Part shown: piece after piece, positions 26,998 to 36,768 of the stretch
How the letters are laid out: each line of letters opens with the position of its first letter
Numbering within the stretch: position 1 is the first letter of the stretch
NCBI RefSeq assembly: GCF_012275445.1
Contig: NZ_JAAZQK010000003.1
Coordinates: forward strand, 248,001 to 312,000
DNA: 64,000 nt
Direction: 5' to 3'
From: Rhizobacter sp. SG703
Lineage (GTDB): Bacteria > Pseudomonadota > Gammaproteobacteria > Burkholderiales > Burkholderiaceae_C
The notes under the pieces: model-generated
What the model was told of the DNA's origin: nothing
What the model saw: only the letters and a program-made list of their open reading frames with translations
Databases searched by the model: none
Made by a program: the position numbers and the translations under genes

Positions 26998-28446
26998 ATG
27001 ACCGATTTCACGTTCTACTGGCACGACTACGAAACCTTCGGCCGCGTGCCGCGCCATGACCGGCCGGCCCAGTTCGCCGGCATCCGCACCGATGCCGAGC
27101 TGAACGAGCTGCCCGGCGGCGAGCTGATGGTGTATTGCCAGCCGGCGCCCGACTACCTGCCCGATCCGGAGTCGTGCCTGCTGACCGGCATCCTTCCTCA
27201 GACCTGCCTGGAACGAGGCGTGCCGGAGCATGCGTTCGCCGATGCGATCGAGGCGCAGCTGGCGCAGCCGGGCACGATCGGTGTCGGCTACAACACGATC
27301 CGCTTCGACGACGAGGTGACGCGCCACCTGTTCTGGCGCAACCTGATCGACCCGTATGCCCGCGAGTGGCAGAACCAGTGCGGGCGCTGGGACCTGCTCG
27401 ACGTGGTGCGGCTGACCTGGGCGTTGCGGCCGGAAGGCATCACCTGGCCGACGCATGACGACGGCCGGCCGTCGTTCAAGCTGGAGCACCTGACGGCCGC
27501 GAACGGACTGGCGCACGAGGCGGCGCACGATGCGTTGTCGGATGTGCGGGCGACGATCGCGTTGGCGAAGCTGATCAGGTCGCGCCAGCCGCGGCTGTGG
27601 GATTTCGCACTGAAGCTGCGCCGCAAGGACGAGGTGATCCAGGAGATGGGCGTGGGCCGGCCGTTCCTGCACATCTCGGGCATGTACGGCGTCGAGCGTG
27701 GCTGCATGGCGCTGGTGTGGCCGCTGGCGCCGCATCCGAGCAACAAGAACGAAGTGATCGTGTGGGACCTGGCGAGCGACCCGTCGGAGCTGTTCACGCT
27801 GGATGTCGAGACGATCCGGCTGCGCATGTTCAGCAAGGCCGACGACCTGCCCGAGGGCGTGACGCGCCTGCCGATCAAGACCATCCACATCAACAAGTCA
27901 CCGATGGTGATCGGCAACCTGAAGACGCTGGGCGATGCGGTGGCCGCAAAGTGGGGCATCGACATCCCCCAAGTCATGGCGCATGCCGAGATCGCCGCGA
28001 AGCAGGGGCAGCTGCTGGCCGGCATGTGGCCGGGCGTGTTCGAGCGGCCGCCGGCCGACCGGAAGCCGGATGTTGACGAAGACCTGTATGGCGGCTTCGT
28101 TGGCAACGAAGACCGCAAGGCGCTACAGCGGCTGCGCGGGCTGTCGCCGCAGCAGTTGGCCGACAAGCGACCGGCGTTTGCCGATCCGCGGCTGTCGGAG
28201 ATCCTGTTCCGCTATCGGGCGCGCAATTTCCCCGAGACGCTCAGCGAAGCCGAACAGGCGCAGTGGCTGGAGCACCGGGTGCACAAGCTGCACGACGGGG
28301 CAGGAGGCGCGCTGACGCTGCAGGCGTTCTTCGACCGGATCGACGGGCTGCAGGAATCGGAAGCGCTGGCAGAAGACGAGCGGGCGCAGGACATCCTTGG
28401 GGCGCTGGTCGACTACGCAACGGAGATTGCGCCTGAGCGGGACTGA
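26998..28446 (+). CDS. sbcB: Exodeoxyribonuclease I
   Basis: A 482-aa 3'-5' single-strand DNA exonuclease of the DEDDh family. Landmarks are DYETFG near the N-terminus (Exo I motif), VGYNTIRFDDEVTRHLFWRN, the H-x(4)-D motif in HDALSDVRATI, and the SH3-like and C-terminal helical regions of SbcB. The ATG at 26998 is used although the frame is open far upstream; that upstream part is antisense to the giant repeat gene and not real. Family role: it degrades ssDNA from the 3' end in recombination and mismatch repair and binds SSB. It stands alone, divergent from the giant gene and convergent with acnB. Confidence 0.95.
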   Translation: MTDFTFYWHDYETFGRVPRHDRPAQFAGIRTDAELNELPGGELMVYCQPAPDYLPDPESCLLTGILPQTCLERGVPEHAFADAIEAQLAQPGTIGVGYNTIRFDDEVTRHLFWRNLIDPYAREWQNQCGRWDLLDVVRLTWALRPEGITWPTHDDGRPSFKLEHLTAANGLAHEAAHDALSDVRATIALAKLIRSRQPRLWDFALKLRRKDEVIQEMGVGRPFLHISGMYGVERGCMALVWPLAPHPSNKNEVIVWDLASDPSELFTLDVETIRLRMFSKADDLPEGVTRLPIKTIHINKSPMVIGNLKTLGDAVAAKWGIDIPQVMAHAEIAAKQGQLLAGMWPGVFERPPADRKPDVDEDLYGGFVGNEDRKALQRLRGLSPQQLADKRPAFADPRLSEILFRYRARNFPETLSEAEQAQWLEHRVHKLHDGAGGALTLQAFFDRIDGLQESEALAEDERAQDILGALVDYATEIAPERD

Positions 28447-28591
28447 TGGTTGGCGGGTCCGATGAGTCAGTCCACGAAGCGCGCTGGCGCACGCCATCCC
28501 CCAAGCCGATCTTCTCCGTCACCCCAGAAATCGCCCCCAGCCCATCCCCTCCCCACCCGCGCCTTTGCACGCGCTTGCGCGCGCGCAGAAC

Positions 28592-31171
28592 TCAAGCCTC
28601 CGAATACTCCTTGATCCGGTCGAAGTTCAGATACTGGTAGACCTTGTCCGAGGCCGCCGTCAGCACCCCCATGTCGGCCATGTACTCGTCCTTCGTCGGG
28701 ATCCGCCCGAGCTTCGAGCAGATCGACGCCAGCTCGGCCGAGCCGAGGTAGACGTTGCTGTTCTTGCCCAGCCGGTTCGGGAAGTTGCGCGTGCTGGTCG
28801 AGAACACCGTCGCGCCTTCCTTCACCTGCGCCTGGTTGCCCATGCACAGGCTGCAGCCCGGCATCTCCATGCGCGCGCCCGCCGTGCCGAGTACGCCGTA
28901 GTGGCCTTCCTCGGTCAGCTGGTGCGCATCCATCTTGGTCGGCGGCGCCACCCACAGCTTCACCGGGATGTCGCGCTTGCCCTCGAGCAGCTTGCTGGCC
29001 GCCCGGAAATGGCCGATGTTGGTCATGCACGAACCGATGAACACCTCGTCGATCTTCGCGCCCGACACCTCGGACAGCGTCTTCACGTCGTCCGGGTCGT
29101 TCGGGCACGCGACGATCGGCTCGTGCACGTCGGCCAGGTCGATCTCGATCACCGCCGCGTAGTCGGCATCCGCATCGCCCTTCAGCAGCTGCGGGTTCGC
29201 GAGCCAGGCCTCTTGCGCGGCAATGCGGCGCTCCAGCGTGCGCGCATCGGCATACCCCTGCGCGATCATCCACTTCATCAGCGTGATGTTGCTGTTGATG
29301 TACTCGATGATCGGTTCCTTGTTCAGGTGCACCGTGCAGCCGGCCGCCGAACGCTCGGCCGACGCATCGCTCAGCTCGAAGGCCTGCTCCACCTTCAGCT
29401 CGGGCAAGCCTTCGATCTCGAGGATGCGGCCCGAGAAGATGTTCTTCTTGCCCTTCTTGTCGACCGTCAGCAGGCCCTGCTTGATCGCGTACAGCGGGAT
29501 CGCGTTGACCAGGTCGCGCAGCGTGACGCCCGGCTGCATCGTGCCCTTGAAGCGCACCAGCACGCTCTCCGGCATGTCCAGCGGCATCACGCCGGTGGCG
29601 GCCGCGAACGCGACCAGGCCCGAACCGGCCGGGAAGCTGATGCCGATCGGGAAGCGGGTGTGGCTGTCGCCGCCGGTGCCGACGGTGTCGGGCAGCAGGA
29701 AGCGGTTCAGCCAGCTGTGGATCACGCCGTCACCAGGGCGCAGCGAAATGCCGCCGCGCGTGCTGATGAACTCCGGCAACTCGTGGTGCATCTTCACGTC
29801 GACCGGCTTCGGGTATGCCGCGGTGTGGCAGAAGCTCTGCATCACCAGGTCGGCGCTGAAGCCCAGGCAGGCCAGGTCCTTCAGCTCGTCGCGCGTCATC
29901 GGGCCGGTGGTGTCCTGCGAGCCCACGCTGGTCATGCGCGGCTCGCAGTAGGTGCCCGGGCGCACGCCCTGCTGCTGGCCGTTGACGACCGGCAGGCCGC
30001 AGGCCTTGCCGACCATCTTCTGCGCCAGCGAGTAGCCCTTCTTGGTATCGACCGGGCTCTGCGGCAGGCGGAACAGCGTCGACGGCGCGAGGCCGAGCGC
30101 CTCGCGGGCCTTCGCGGTCAGCCCGCGGCCGACGATCAGCGGAATGCGGCCACCGGCGCGCACTTCGTCGAACAGCACCTCGCTCTTGACCTTGAACTCG
30201 GCGATCACCTGGCCGTTCTTCAGCGCCTTGCCTTCATACGGGCGCAACTCGACCACGTCGCCCATCGCCATCTGGCTGACGTCGAGCTCGATCGGCAGCG
30301 CGCCGGCGTCTTCCATCGTGTTGTAGAAGATCGGGGCGATCTTGTTGCCCAGGCACACGCCGCCGAAGCGCTTGTTCGGCACGTACGGAATGTCTTCGCC
30401 GGTGAACCACAGCACCGAGTTGGTGGCCGACTTGCGGCTGGAACCGGTGCCGACGACGTCGCCGACATAGGCCACCAGGTGGCCCTTGGCACGCAGGTCC
30501 TCGATGAACTTGATCGGGCCGCGCTTGCCGTCTTCTTCGGGGGTGATGCCCGGGCGCGCATTCTTCAGCATCGCCAGCGCATGCAGCGGGATGTCGGGGC
30601 GGCTCCAGGCGTCGGGCGCCGGCGACAGGTCGTCGGTGTTCGTCTCGCCTCCCACCTTGAAGATGCTGACGGTGATCGACGCCGGCACCTCGGGACGCGA
30701 CGTGAACCACTCGGCATCGGCCCAGCTCTGCAGCACCGCGCGGGCGTGGTCGTTGCCCTTGTCGGCCTTGGTCTTCACGTCGTGGAACTGGTCGAACATC
30801 AGCAAGGTGCCCTTCAGGCCCTTGGCGGCGACGGCGCCGACCGCGGCATCGTCCAGCAGGTCGATCAGCGGGCTGATGTTGTAGCCGCCGAGCATCGTGC
30901 CCAGCAGCTCGGTCGCCAGCTCGCGGGAAATCAGCGAATTGGATTCGGTGCCGTGTGCGACGGCCGCCAGGTACGAAGCCTTCACCTTGGCCGCGTCGTC
31001 GACGCCGGCGGGCACGCGGTGGGTCAGCAGGTAGACCAGGTTCGCGCCTTCGCCGGCCGGCGGCACCTTCAGCAGCTCGATCAGTTCGGCGGTCTGCGCG
31101 GCCGACAGCGGCAGCGGCGGGATGCCGAGGGCGGCGCGTTCGGCAACGTGTTGGCGATAGGCTTGAAGCAT
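28592..31171 (-). CDS. acnB: Aconitate hydratase B
   Basis: An 859-aa protein that interconverts citrate and isocitrate in the TCA cycle. The start at ATG 31171 has GGAG eight bases upstream. The N-terminal helical HEAT-like domain characteristic of AcnB is present. The swivelling domain ([16 protein letters not shown]-containing substrate loop) precedes the large Fe-S domain, as in AcnB order. Cluster ligands are seen in [12 protein letters not shown] and [10 protein letters not shown]. AcnB-type proteins can also bind mRNA when the cluster is lost. It lies at the end of a minus-strand group of citrate/malate-related genes starting at mdh. Confidence 0.96.
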   Translation of the reverse strand: MLQAYRQHVAERAALGIPPLPLSAAQTAELIELLKVPPAGEGANLVYLLTHRVPAGVDDAAKVKASYLAAVAHGTESNSLISRELATELLGTMLGGYNISPLIDLLDDAAVGAVAAKGLKGTLLMFDQFHDVKTKADKGNDHARAVLQSWADAEWFTSRPEVPASITVSIFKVGGETNTDDLSPAPDAWSRPDIPLHALAMLKNARPGITPEEDGKRGPIKFIEDLRAKGHLVAYVGDVVGTGSSRKSATNSVLWFTGEDIPYVPNKRFGGVCLGNKIAPIFYNTMEDAGALPIELDVSQMAMGDVVELRPYEGKALKNGQVIAEFKVKSEVLFDEVRAGGRIPLIVGRGLTAKAREALGLAPSTLFRLPQSPVDTKKGYSLAQKMVGKACGLPVVNGQQQGVRPGTYCEPRMTSVGSQDTTGPMTRDELKDLACLGFSADLVMQSFCHTAAYPKPVDVKMHHELPEFISTRGGISLRPGDGVIHSWLNRFLLPDTVGTGGDSHTRFPIGISFPAGSGLVAFAAATGVMPLDMPESVLVRFKGTMQPGVTLRDLVNAIPLYAIKQGLLTVDKKGKKNIFSGRILEIEGLPELKVEQAFELSDASAERSAAGCTVHLNKEPIIEYINSNITLMKWMIAQGYADARTLERRIAAQEAWLANPQLLKGDADADYAAVIEIDLADVHEPIVACPNDPDDVKTLSEVSGAKIDEVFIGSCMTNIGHFRAASKLLEGKRDIPVKLWVAPPTKMDAHQLTEEGHYGVLGTAGARMEMPGCSLCMGNQAQVKEGATVFSTSTRNFPNRLGKNSNVYLGSAELASICSKLGRIPTKDEYMADMGVLTAASDKVYQYLNFDRIKEYSEA

Positions 31172-31335
31172 GCGGTTCTCCGGGGGCAACGAGGTTCAGG
31201 TCAGGAAAGGAAAAGCCCTGCAGCCGCATTGCGCGGATCTGCCAGGCGCCGGCCACCGGTCGTCGTCGCGACCCCGGGGCACAAGGAACGAAAAAACGGG
31301 GGCAGGGCGCTGGCTCGATCTCCGGAGACCGGCGC

Positions 31336-31809
31336 TTACTTGCCGGCGGCCGCAGCGGCGGCGCGCTGCTTCTCGTGGACGCAGCCGTCGACCAGGCGCT
31401 GGCCGACCTTGGTGTCCATCAGCATCGACTTGTTGGCGATCTGCAGCAGCAGCGCAACGCCCTTGACGTCTTCCAGGCGCAGCGCGCCCGTCGACGACGA
31501 CACCGGCTTCATCGTGAACAGTTTCTTGCCGAAGGCCACGTCGACATACCCGGGGAATTTCGGGTTGATCGAGACGTCGATCTTCTGGTCGAACTCGCAT
31601 TCGTACGGGCCGTACAGCGTGCGCTCGGCCGCATCGAGCTGGGCCTGGTCGGCGGCCGGCAGCGTCGCTTCGACCTTCTTGGGCGGCGCCTTCTTCGCGG
31701 CGGCAGCAGCCGGCTTCGCGGCCGGCTTGGCCGGCGTGGCGGGATCGGCGGCCATGGCAGCGGCCGAAGTCAGCCCGAAGGCCAGGGCGATGATCAGGTT
31801 GCGGGACAT
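31336..31809 (-). CDS. Small exported protein, possibly MliC-like
   Basis: A 157-aa protein with a clear signal peptide (MSRNLIIALAFGLTSAAAMA, cleavage before ADP) and GGAG seven bases before ATG 31809. An Ala/Pro/Lys-rich linker (residues 21-50) is followed by a compact domain with two cysteines. These are in YGPYECEF and VDGCVHEK, around strands containing SSSTGALRLEDV. This spacing resembles the periplasmic lysozyme-inhibitor (MliC/PliC) fold, but the match is by eye only. It may equally be a Burkholderiales-specific periplasmic protein of unknown role. It sits between acnB and the CitE-like gene. Confidence 0.6.
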   Translation of the reverse strand: MSRNLIIALAFGLTSAAAMAADPATPAKPAAKPAAAAAKKAPPKKVEATLPAADQAQLDAAERTLYGPYECEFDQKIDVSINPKFPGYVDVAFGKKLFTMKPVSSSTGALRLEDVKGVALLLQIANKSMLMDTKVGQRLVDGCVHEKQRAAAAAAGK

Positions 31810-31941
31810 CGTGTCGCTCCAACAGTTTGTGAGAAGGAGCGATTGTGGAGGTGGGTGGTGGCACACATCGTGGGCCGACCCGCGTCTTTGAAACAATTTG
31901 ATGGCTTGTTGCGCACTTGCCGCGCGAGGTCGTGGAAAACG

Positions 31942-32934
31942 TCACGGCCCCTCCGCGAAGAAGGCCTGCCGCACCTCGATCGGCAGCGGCTGCCCGGTGC
32001 GGGCGGCGCGCTCCAGCACGTGCCAGTAATAGCGGTAGCTGGCGCGGTCGTGCAGCGTGTCGCGGTGGCTGATCGGCGCCCACTGCGCCGCCTGGGCCGC
32101 CATCAGGATCTCGGTCGCCAGGTCGGTTTCGGCGGCGGTCGGCGCGAACGCATCGACGATGGTGCGGACCTGGTCGGGGTGGATGCTCCACATGCGCAGG
32201 TAGCCGAGCTGGCGCGCCGCCTTCGACGCCGCGGCCTGCAGCAGGTCGAGCTTGCGGAATTCGGTGACCACGCAGTGCGACGGCACCTTGCCGTGGCCGT
32301 GGCAGGCGGCCGAGATCGCCAGCTTGGCGCGCAGCACCAGCGGGTGCTCGAACTGGCCGGTCGCGCTCATCGCCTGGTGGCCGATCGCGCCGCGGTGCGC
32401 CGAGACGAAATCCATCAGCCCGAACGACAGCGACTCGATGCGCGGGTGTGCGGCGAGCGCGTCGACCTCGCGCAGCGCACCGTGCGTCTCGACCAGCGCA
32501 TGGACCGGGATCTGCCGCTCGAGCCCGTGGCGCACGCACGCGGCGTCGATCGACGAGACCGCGGCCTGCAGCTGCGCGAGGCTCTCGACCTTCGGCACCA
32601 TCAGGTAGGCGAGCCGCGTGCCGGCCCGGCCGACCAGCGTGTCGACGTCGCCGTCGAACGCCGCTTCGTCGGGCGCATGCAGGCGGGCGCCGACGCGGCC
32701 GTGGCGGTTGGCCGCCGACATCACGAACGACGCGACCATCTGTGCATGCTCGGCCTCGCCGCCGACCGGCGCGCCGTCTTCGCAGTCGAGCGTGATGTCG
32801 AACACCGGGCCGAGCTCGGCCTGCAGCGCAAGGCTCTTGTGCATGCGGGCTTCGACGCCGGCGTAGTGGTCGCAGACGGGCAAGGCCGGCAGCATCTCGC
32901 CGGCGCCGAACAGGATGTCGCGCGGGTGAGTCAT
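31942..32934 (-). CDS. CitE-like CoA-ester lyase (HpcH/HpaI aldolase family)
   Basis: A 330-aa TIM-barrel enzyme. The start is placed at ATG 32934 ([14 protein letters not shown]); a longer frame upstream only overlaps neighbouring DNA. Motifs of the citrate-lyase beta-like/malyl-CoA lyase family are visible: [12 protein letters not shown] (Mg-binding Asp/Glu), [29 protein letters not shown] and [10 protein letters not shown], ending with a [16 protein letters not shown] strand. Related proteins cleave or make C4-C6 hydroxyacyl-CoA esters. No alpha and gamma citrate lyase subunits are near, so it is not classical citrate lyase. Its neighbours (tam, mdh, acnB) link it to TCA-cycle acids; the exact substrate is unknown. 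Confidence 0.82.
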   Translation of the reverse strand: MTHPRDILFGAGEMLPALPVCDHYAGVEARMHKSLALQAELGPVFDITLDCEDGAPVGGEAEHAQMVASFVMSAANRHGRVGARLHAPDEAAFDGDVDTLVGRAGTRLAYLMVPKVESLAQLQAAVSSIDAACVRHGLERQIPVHALVETHGALREVDALAAHPRIESLSFGLMDFVSAHRGAIGHQAMSATGQFEHPLVLRAKLAISAACHGHGKVPSHCVVTEFRKLDLLQAAASKAARQLGYLRMWSIHPDQVRTIVDAFAPTAAETDLATEILMAAQAAQWAPISHRDTLHDRASYRYYWHVLERAARTGQPLPIEVRQAFFAEGP

Positions 32935-33019
32935 GACGACCCCTCGTCCGACGCGTACGTCGGCCACTCCCCCGAGGGGAAGGCGGGCCGGCTTGGGAGC
33001 GGCCCGGCGCTCGGCCCGC

Positions 33020-33799
33020 TCATGCCGCACCTTTCGTCGCGACGATGAACAGCCGCGGGAACGCCAGCAGCAGCCGGCCGTCGGCATGCGCCGGGTAGGC
33101 TTCGGCGATGCGGCGGGTGTAGGCATCGAGGAACGACGCGCGCAGCGCCGGCGACAACGGATCGACGAACGGCTTCAGCCCGGTGGCGCGCACCCATTCG
33201 ACGATCGCGGCGGCGTCGGCCATCGGGTGCTGGTACGCGGTGCGCCACACCTGCACCCGCGCAGCCAGCGGCGCGAGCAGGTCGTAGTAGCCGCCGACGC
33301 CGAGCATCGGCGTGCGCCTGGCGTCGGCGTTGCCGATCGGTTCGGCCCACGGCGCGAGCGCGGCGGTCTCCCGCATCAAGCGGTGCGTCGGCTCGTCGCG
33401 GTTGTCGGGCATCTGGATCGCGAGCGTGCCGCCGGGTGCCAGCTCGGCGAACAGCCGCGGCAGCAGCGTCGCGTGGTCTGGCACCCATTGCAGCGACGCG
33501 TTCGCGTAGATCAGCGCTGCGGGCGACGCGGGCCGCCACACCGAGATGTCGCTCTGCTCGAAAGCGCAGCCCGGCAGGCGTTCGCGGGCGCTGGCGAGCA
33601 TCGCTTCGGAGGTGTCGGTGCCGACGACCTGCGCGCCGGGGAAGCGACCCACCAGCAGCTCGGTCGAATTGCCCGGACCGCAGCCGAGGTCGAACACCGT
33701 GCCGGACGGAATGGAACCCACCTGCGCCAGCAGATCGCGCGCCGGGCGCGTGCGCTCGTCTTCGAACTGCTTGTAGAGGTCGGGATTCCAGTCGCTCAT
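33020..33799 (-). CDS. tam: Trans-aconitate 2-methyltransferase
   Basis: A 259-aa SAM-dependent methyltransferase whose start ATG 33799 follows GGAG. It has [14 protein letters not shown] (motif I), [23 protein letters not shown] and [11 protein letters not shown], matching the Tam family closely. Tam esterifies trans-aconitate, which forms spontaneously from cis-aconitate and inhibits aconitase and other TCA steps. Its position two genes from acnB and next to mdh fits this detoxification role. It lies just downstream of the mdh terminator and has its own ribosome-binding site. Confidence 0.88.
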   Translation of the reverse strand: MSDWNPDLYKQFEDERTRPARDLLAQVGSIPSGTVFDLGCGPGNSTELLVGRFPGAQVVGTDTSEAMLASARERLPGCAFEQSDISVWRPASPAALIYANASLQWVPDHATLLPRLFAELAPGGTLAIQMPDNRDEPTHRLMRETAALAPWAEPIGNADARRTPMLGVGGYYDLLAPLAARVQVWRTAYQHPMADAAAIVEWVRATGLKPFVDPLSPALRASFLDAYTRRIAEAYPAHADGRLLLAFPRLFIVATKGAA

Positions 33800-33823
33800 C
33801 GGGTGCTCCGTCGAAATCGAGCC

Positions 33824-33853
33824 GAAAAAAAGGCCGGATGCAGTCCGGCCTTC
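33824..33853 (-). terminator. Intrinsic terminator of mdh
   Basis: A nine-base-pair stem (33830-33838 with 33844-33852, AAGGCCGGA/TCCGGCCTT) has a five-base loop and, read on the minus strand, ends in a run of T (33825-33830). It lies 21 bp after the mdh stop. Confidence 0.9.
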
Positions 33854-33873
33854 TCTCGGGCCCGCAGCCGTGC

Positions 33874-34860
33874 TTACAGCAGGTGCTTGACGCCTTCCTG
33901 CTCTTCCTGCAGTTCCTTGAGGGTGAGGTTGATGCGCTCTTGCGAGAACGCGTCGATCGCCAAGCCCTCGACCAGCTTGTACTCGCCGCCGGCGGTGGTG
34001 ACCGGGAAGCCGAACATCGTGTCCTTCGGGATGCCGTACTGGCCGTCGGACGCGATGCCCATCGTGACCCACTTGCCGTTGCTGCCCAGCGCCCAGTCGC
34101 GCATGTGGTCGATCGCGGCGTTGGCGGCCGACGCGGCCGAGCTCAGGCCACGGGCTTCGATGATCGCTGCACCGCGCTTGCCGACGGTCGGCAGGAACGT
34201 GTCCTTGTTCCACACGTCGTCGTTGATCAGCTCCTTGACCGACTTGCCGTCGATGGTGGCAAAGCGGTAGTCGGCGTACATCGTCGGCGAGTGGTTGCCC
34301 CACACGGCCAGCTTCTCGATGCTCGACACCGGCTTGCCGGTCTTCGCGGCGATCTGCGACGCGGCGCGGTTGTGGTCCAGGCGCAGCATCGCGGTGAAGT
34401 TCTTGCGCGGCAGGTCGGGGGCGCTCTTCATCGCGATGTAGGCGTTGGTGTTGGCCGGGTTGCCGACCACCAGCACCTTGACGTTGCGCGACGCGACGGC
34501 GTTCAGCGCCTTGCCCTGCGCGGTGAAGATCTGCGCGTTGGCGGCCAGCAGGTCCTTGCGCTCCATGCCGGGACCGCGCGGACGGGCGCCGACCAGCAGC
34601 GCGTAATCGGTGTCCTTGAAGGCGGTGTTGGCATCGCCATGCGCTTCCATGCCGGCCAGCAGCGGGAACGCGCAATCGTCGAGTTCCATCATCACGCCCT
34701 TCAGCGCCTTCTGGGCCTTCTCGTCGGGGATCTCGAGCAGCTGCAGGATCACCGGTTGGTCCTTGCCCAGCATCTCGCCGGAGGCGATACGGAACAGCAG
34801 GGCGTAGCCGATCTGGCCAGCGGCACCGGTGACGGCAACGCGAACGGGTTTCTTGCTCAT
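33874..34860 (-). CDS. mdh: Malate dehydrogenase
   Basis: A 328-aa NAD-dependent enzyme oxidising malate to oxaloacetate. It has the N-terminal [19 protein letters not shown] dinucleotide loop, the substrate arginines in [10 protein letters not shown], the [11 protein letters not shown] strand, the Arg of LRLDHNRA, and the catalytic histidine in [13 protein letters not shown]. This is the cytosolic-type MDH family (group common in Burkholderiales and Thermus). It is transcribed divergently from gntR across a 195-bp region holding a perfect palindrome, and ends in an intrinsic terminator. Confidence 0.97.
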   Translation of the reverse strand: MSKKPVRVAVTGAAGQIGYALLFRIASGEMLGKDQPVILQLLEIPDEKAQKALKGVMMELDDCAFPLLAGMEAHGDANTAFKDTDYALLVGARPRGPGMERKDLLAANAQIFTAQGKALNAVASRNVKVLVVGNPANTNAYIAMKSAPDLPRKNFTAMLRLDHNRAASQIAAKTGKPVSSIEKLAVWGNHSPTMYADYRFATIDGKSVKELINDDVWNKDTFLPTVGKRGAAIIEARGLSSAASAANAAIDHMRDWALGSNGKWVTMGIASDGQYGIPKDTMFGFPVTTAGGEYKLVEGLAIDAFSQERINLTLKELQEEQEGVKHLL

Positions 34861-34985
34861 GGGGAGTCTCCGCAGGGTTCAGTGGTCGATGACAGCGCTG
34901 CAAGAAGAGGCTTGGTGCAGCCTGCTGTGCGAGCCCGAAGTGTAGGGGAGTCTAGGTGGCGACCCCGCCCTCTGTCAAGGATCTT

Positions 34986-35003
34986 ATGTCTTATATAAGA
35001 CAT
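34986..35003. promoter_or_regulatory. Perfect 18-bp palindrome, probable GntR operator
   Basis: ATGTCTTATATAAGACAT is a perfect palindrome in the divergent mdh/gntR region, with partial symmetry continuing outward. It is strikingly AT-rich in a GC-rich genome. GntR-family dimers bind such sites, and the gene 53 bp away encodes one. Regulation of mdh, gntR itself and perhaps sdh is inferred. Confidence 0.7.
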
Positions 35004-35055
35004 CTTCCAGCAGTCATGGACGGCAAGGGGCGAGCTGTGCTGCAATCGCGGTCTC

Positions 35056-35850
35056 ATGGCCACCTCGCCCCCTTCCTCCGCTGTCGCCGCGCTTGCCGCT
35101 GCCGCCGGCGAAGCGCCGCCTGCCGACACCGGCGGGCCGGCCTTCAGCCCGCTGTACCAGCAGATCAAGGGCCTGATCACGCGCAGCCTGCAGAGCGGCG
35201 AATGGAAGCCGGGCGAGGCGATCCCGAGCGAGATGGAGCTGGCCGCGCGCTACAAGGTCAGCCAAGGCACGGTGCGCAAGGCGATCGACGCGATGGCCGA
35301 CGAGAACCTGCTGGTGCGCCGCCAGGGCAAGGGCACCTTCGTCGCGACGCATGCCGAAGAGAAGATCCAGTACCGCTTCCTGCGGCTGATGCCCGACGAC
35401 GGCGAGATCGGCGGCGCGACACGCCATGTCATCGATTGCCGCCGCCAGCGGCCGGGCGCCGAGATTTCGCGCGCGCTCGAGCTGAAGGCCGGCGACGCGG
35501 CGATCCAGATCCGCCGGCTGCTGCAGTTCAAGCGCGTGCCGGTGGTGCTGGACGACATCTGGCTGCCGGCCTCGCTGTTCAAGGGGCTGACGGCCGAGCG
35601 CCTCACCGGTTACCGCGGGCCGCTGTACGGCCTGTTCGAAACCGAATTCGGCGTGCGCATGATCCGCGCCGAAGAACAATTGCGCGCGGTCGCGGCCGAC
35701 GCCGGCGCGGCCGGGCTGCTGGGCGTGCCGGTCGGCGAGCCGCTGCTCAGCGTGGAGCGGCTGTCGCGCACCTATGGCGACAAGCCGGTCGAGCTGCGGC
35801 GCGGCCTCTACAACACGCGCTCGCATTACTACAGGAACGAACTCAGCTAG
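35056..35850 (+). CDS. GntR-family transcriptional regulator (HutC/UTRA subfamily)
   Basis: A 264-aa regulator. After a 35-residue Ala-rich leader comes a winged helix-turn-helix (LYQQIKGLITRSL, GEAIPSEMELAARYKVSQGTVRKAID, RRQGKGTFVA). The C-terminal UTRA ligand-binding domain (about 105-255) contains RRLLQFKRVPVVLDDIWLP and LSRTYGDKPVELRRGLYNT. Such proteins respond to a small metabolite. Divergence from mdh and location directly upstream of sdhCDAB-sdhE-gltA suggest that it controls TCA-cycle genes in response to an intermediate. The 18-bp palindrome 53 bp upstream is the likely autoregulatory and mdh operator. Confidence 0.88.
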   Translation: MATSPPSSAVAALAAAAGEAPPADTGGPAFSPLYQQIKGLITRSLQSGEWKPGEAIPSEMELAARYKVSQGTVRKAIDAMADENLLVRRQGKGTFVATHAEEKIQYRFLRLMPDDGEIGGATRHVIDCRRQRPGAEISRALELKAGDAAIQIRRLLQFKRVPVVLDDIWLPASLFKGLTAERLTGYRGPLYGLFETEFGVRMIRAEEQLRAVAADAGAAGLLGVPVGEPLLSVERLSRTYGDKPVELRRGLYNTRSHYYRNELS

Positions 35851-35964
35851 CCGCGAAGGCGCATCATTCGCCCGCGGTTGCTTCGCCGAGCCGCACGCGA
35901 ACGTGCTGCGTTGCAATAAAATCTTCCGGTTTCGTCTCGCACACAACATGCAAACAAGGTGGGT

Positions 35965-36393
35965 ATGACAGAGATTTCCAAGCCAATCTCCTCACGGAGG
36001 CCAGGAACGATGCGCCTGATCGATGCCACCCACTACCGGCTGCCGCTGGCGGGCTGGGTGTCGATCCTGCATCGCGTCAGCGGCCTGCTGATGTTCGTGC
36101 TGCTCCCGTTCATCATCTGGATGTTCGACACGAGCCTCACCTCCGAGGTCTCGTACTCGCAGTTCACCGGCGTCTTCATGGGCGGCTTCGGCTTCGTGCC
36201 GGCCTGGTTCGTCAAGCTCGCGACGCTCGCGCTGATCTGGGCCTACTTGCATCACTTCATCGCCGGCGTGCGCCACCTGTGGATGGACGCGACCCACTCG
36301 GTCAGCAAGGAATTCGGCCGCCAGTCGGCACTGGTCACGCTGGTGCTGAGCATCGCGCTGACGCTGGTCCTCGGCTACAAGCTGTTCTTCTGA
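35965..36393 (+). CDS. sdhC: Succinate dehydrogenase cytochrome b556 subunit
   Basis: A 142-aa protein with three membrane helices and the SdhC signatures LPLAGWVSILHRVSG (quinone side) and AYLHHFIAGVRHLWMD (haem b ligand His). The start at ATG 35965 has AAGGTGGG just upstream and gives the usual short N-terminal tail. ATG 36010, also with a GGAGG, would remove it and remains possible. It is the first gene of sdhCDAB and anchors the flavoprotein and iron-sulfur subunits to the inner membrane. Confidence 0.93.
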   Translation: MTEISKPISSRRPGTMRLIDATHYRLPLAGWVSILHRVSGLLMFVLLPFIIWMFDTSLTSEVSYSQFTGVFMGGFGFVPAWFVKLATLALIWAYLHHFIAGVRHLWMDATHSVSKEFGRQSALVTLVLSIALTLVLGYKLFF

Positions 36394-36404
36394 GGCGCCA
36401 CACC

Positions 36405-36767
36405 ATGACACAAAACTATGGTTCCAAGCGCCTGGTCGTCGGCGCGCACTACGGTTTGCGCGACTGGATGGCCCAGCGCGCCACCGCGCTGGTGATGGCG
36501 CTGTTCACGGTCGCGTTGATCGTGCAGGTGCTGCTGCCGGGCCCGATGGGTTACGACAAATGGGCGAACATCTTCTCGCGCCAATGGATGAAGGTGCTGA
36601 CCTTCGTCGTGATCGTCTCGCTCGCCTACCACGTGTGGGTCGGCGTGCGCGACGTGCTGATGGACTACGTGAAGCCGGTCGGCGTCAAGCTGGCGCTGCA
36701 GGTGCTCACGCTGGTGTGGCTGGTCGGCTGTGCCGGCTGGGCGATTCAAGTGCTCTGGAGACTGTGA
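36405..36767 (+). CDS. sdhD: Succinate dehydrogenase membrane anchor subunit
   Basis: A 120-aa protein with three hydrophobic helices. It has the SdhD pattern HYGLRDWMAQRATALVMALF near the N-terminus and AYHVWVGVRDVLMDYVKP, which contains the second haem/quinone-site residues. It starts 11 bases after sdhC and its stop is one base before the GTG start of sdhA, so expression is coupled. Confidence 0.93.
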   Translation: MTQNYGSKRLVVGAHYGLRDWMAQRATALVMALFTVALIVQVLLPGPMGYDKWANIFSRQWMKVLTFVVIVSLAYHVWVGVRDVLMDYVKPVGVKLALQVLTLVWLVGCAGWAIQVLWRL

Positions 36768-36768
36768 C

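Noticed and set aside
19018-28446. Uninterrupted plus-strand frame of 3142 codons running into sbcB
   Set aside because: It is the complement of the 24-bp repeat array, whose unit happens to contain no stop in this frame. Its translation is a Gly/Arg/Gln-rich artefact, and sbcB has its own start at 26998.
33020-34903. Single 627-codon frame spanning tam and the mdh region
   Set aside because: Only its last 259 codons are real (tam); the rest is out of frame with mdh, which has all catalytic motifs in its own frame.
35917-35922. TAAAAT as -10 box of sdhC
   Set aside because: No acceptable -35 at the right distance; too weak to list as a promoter.
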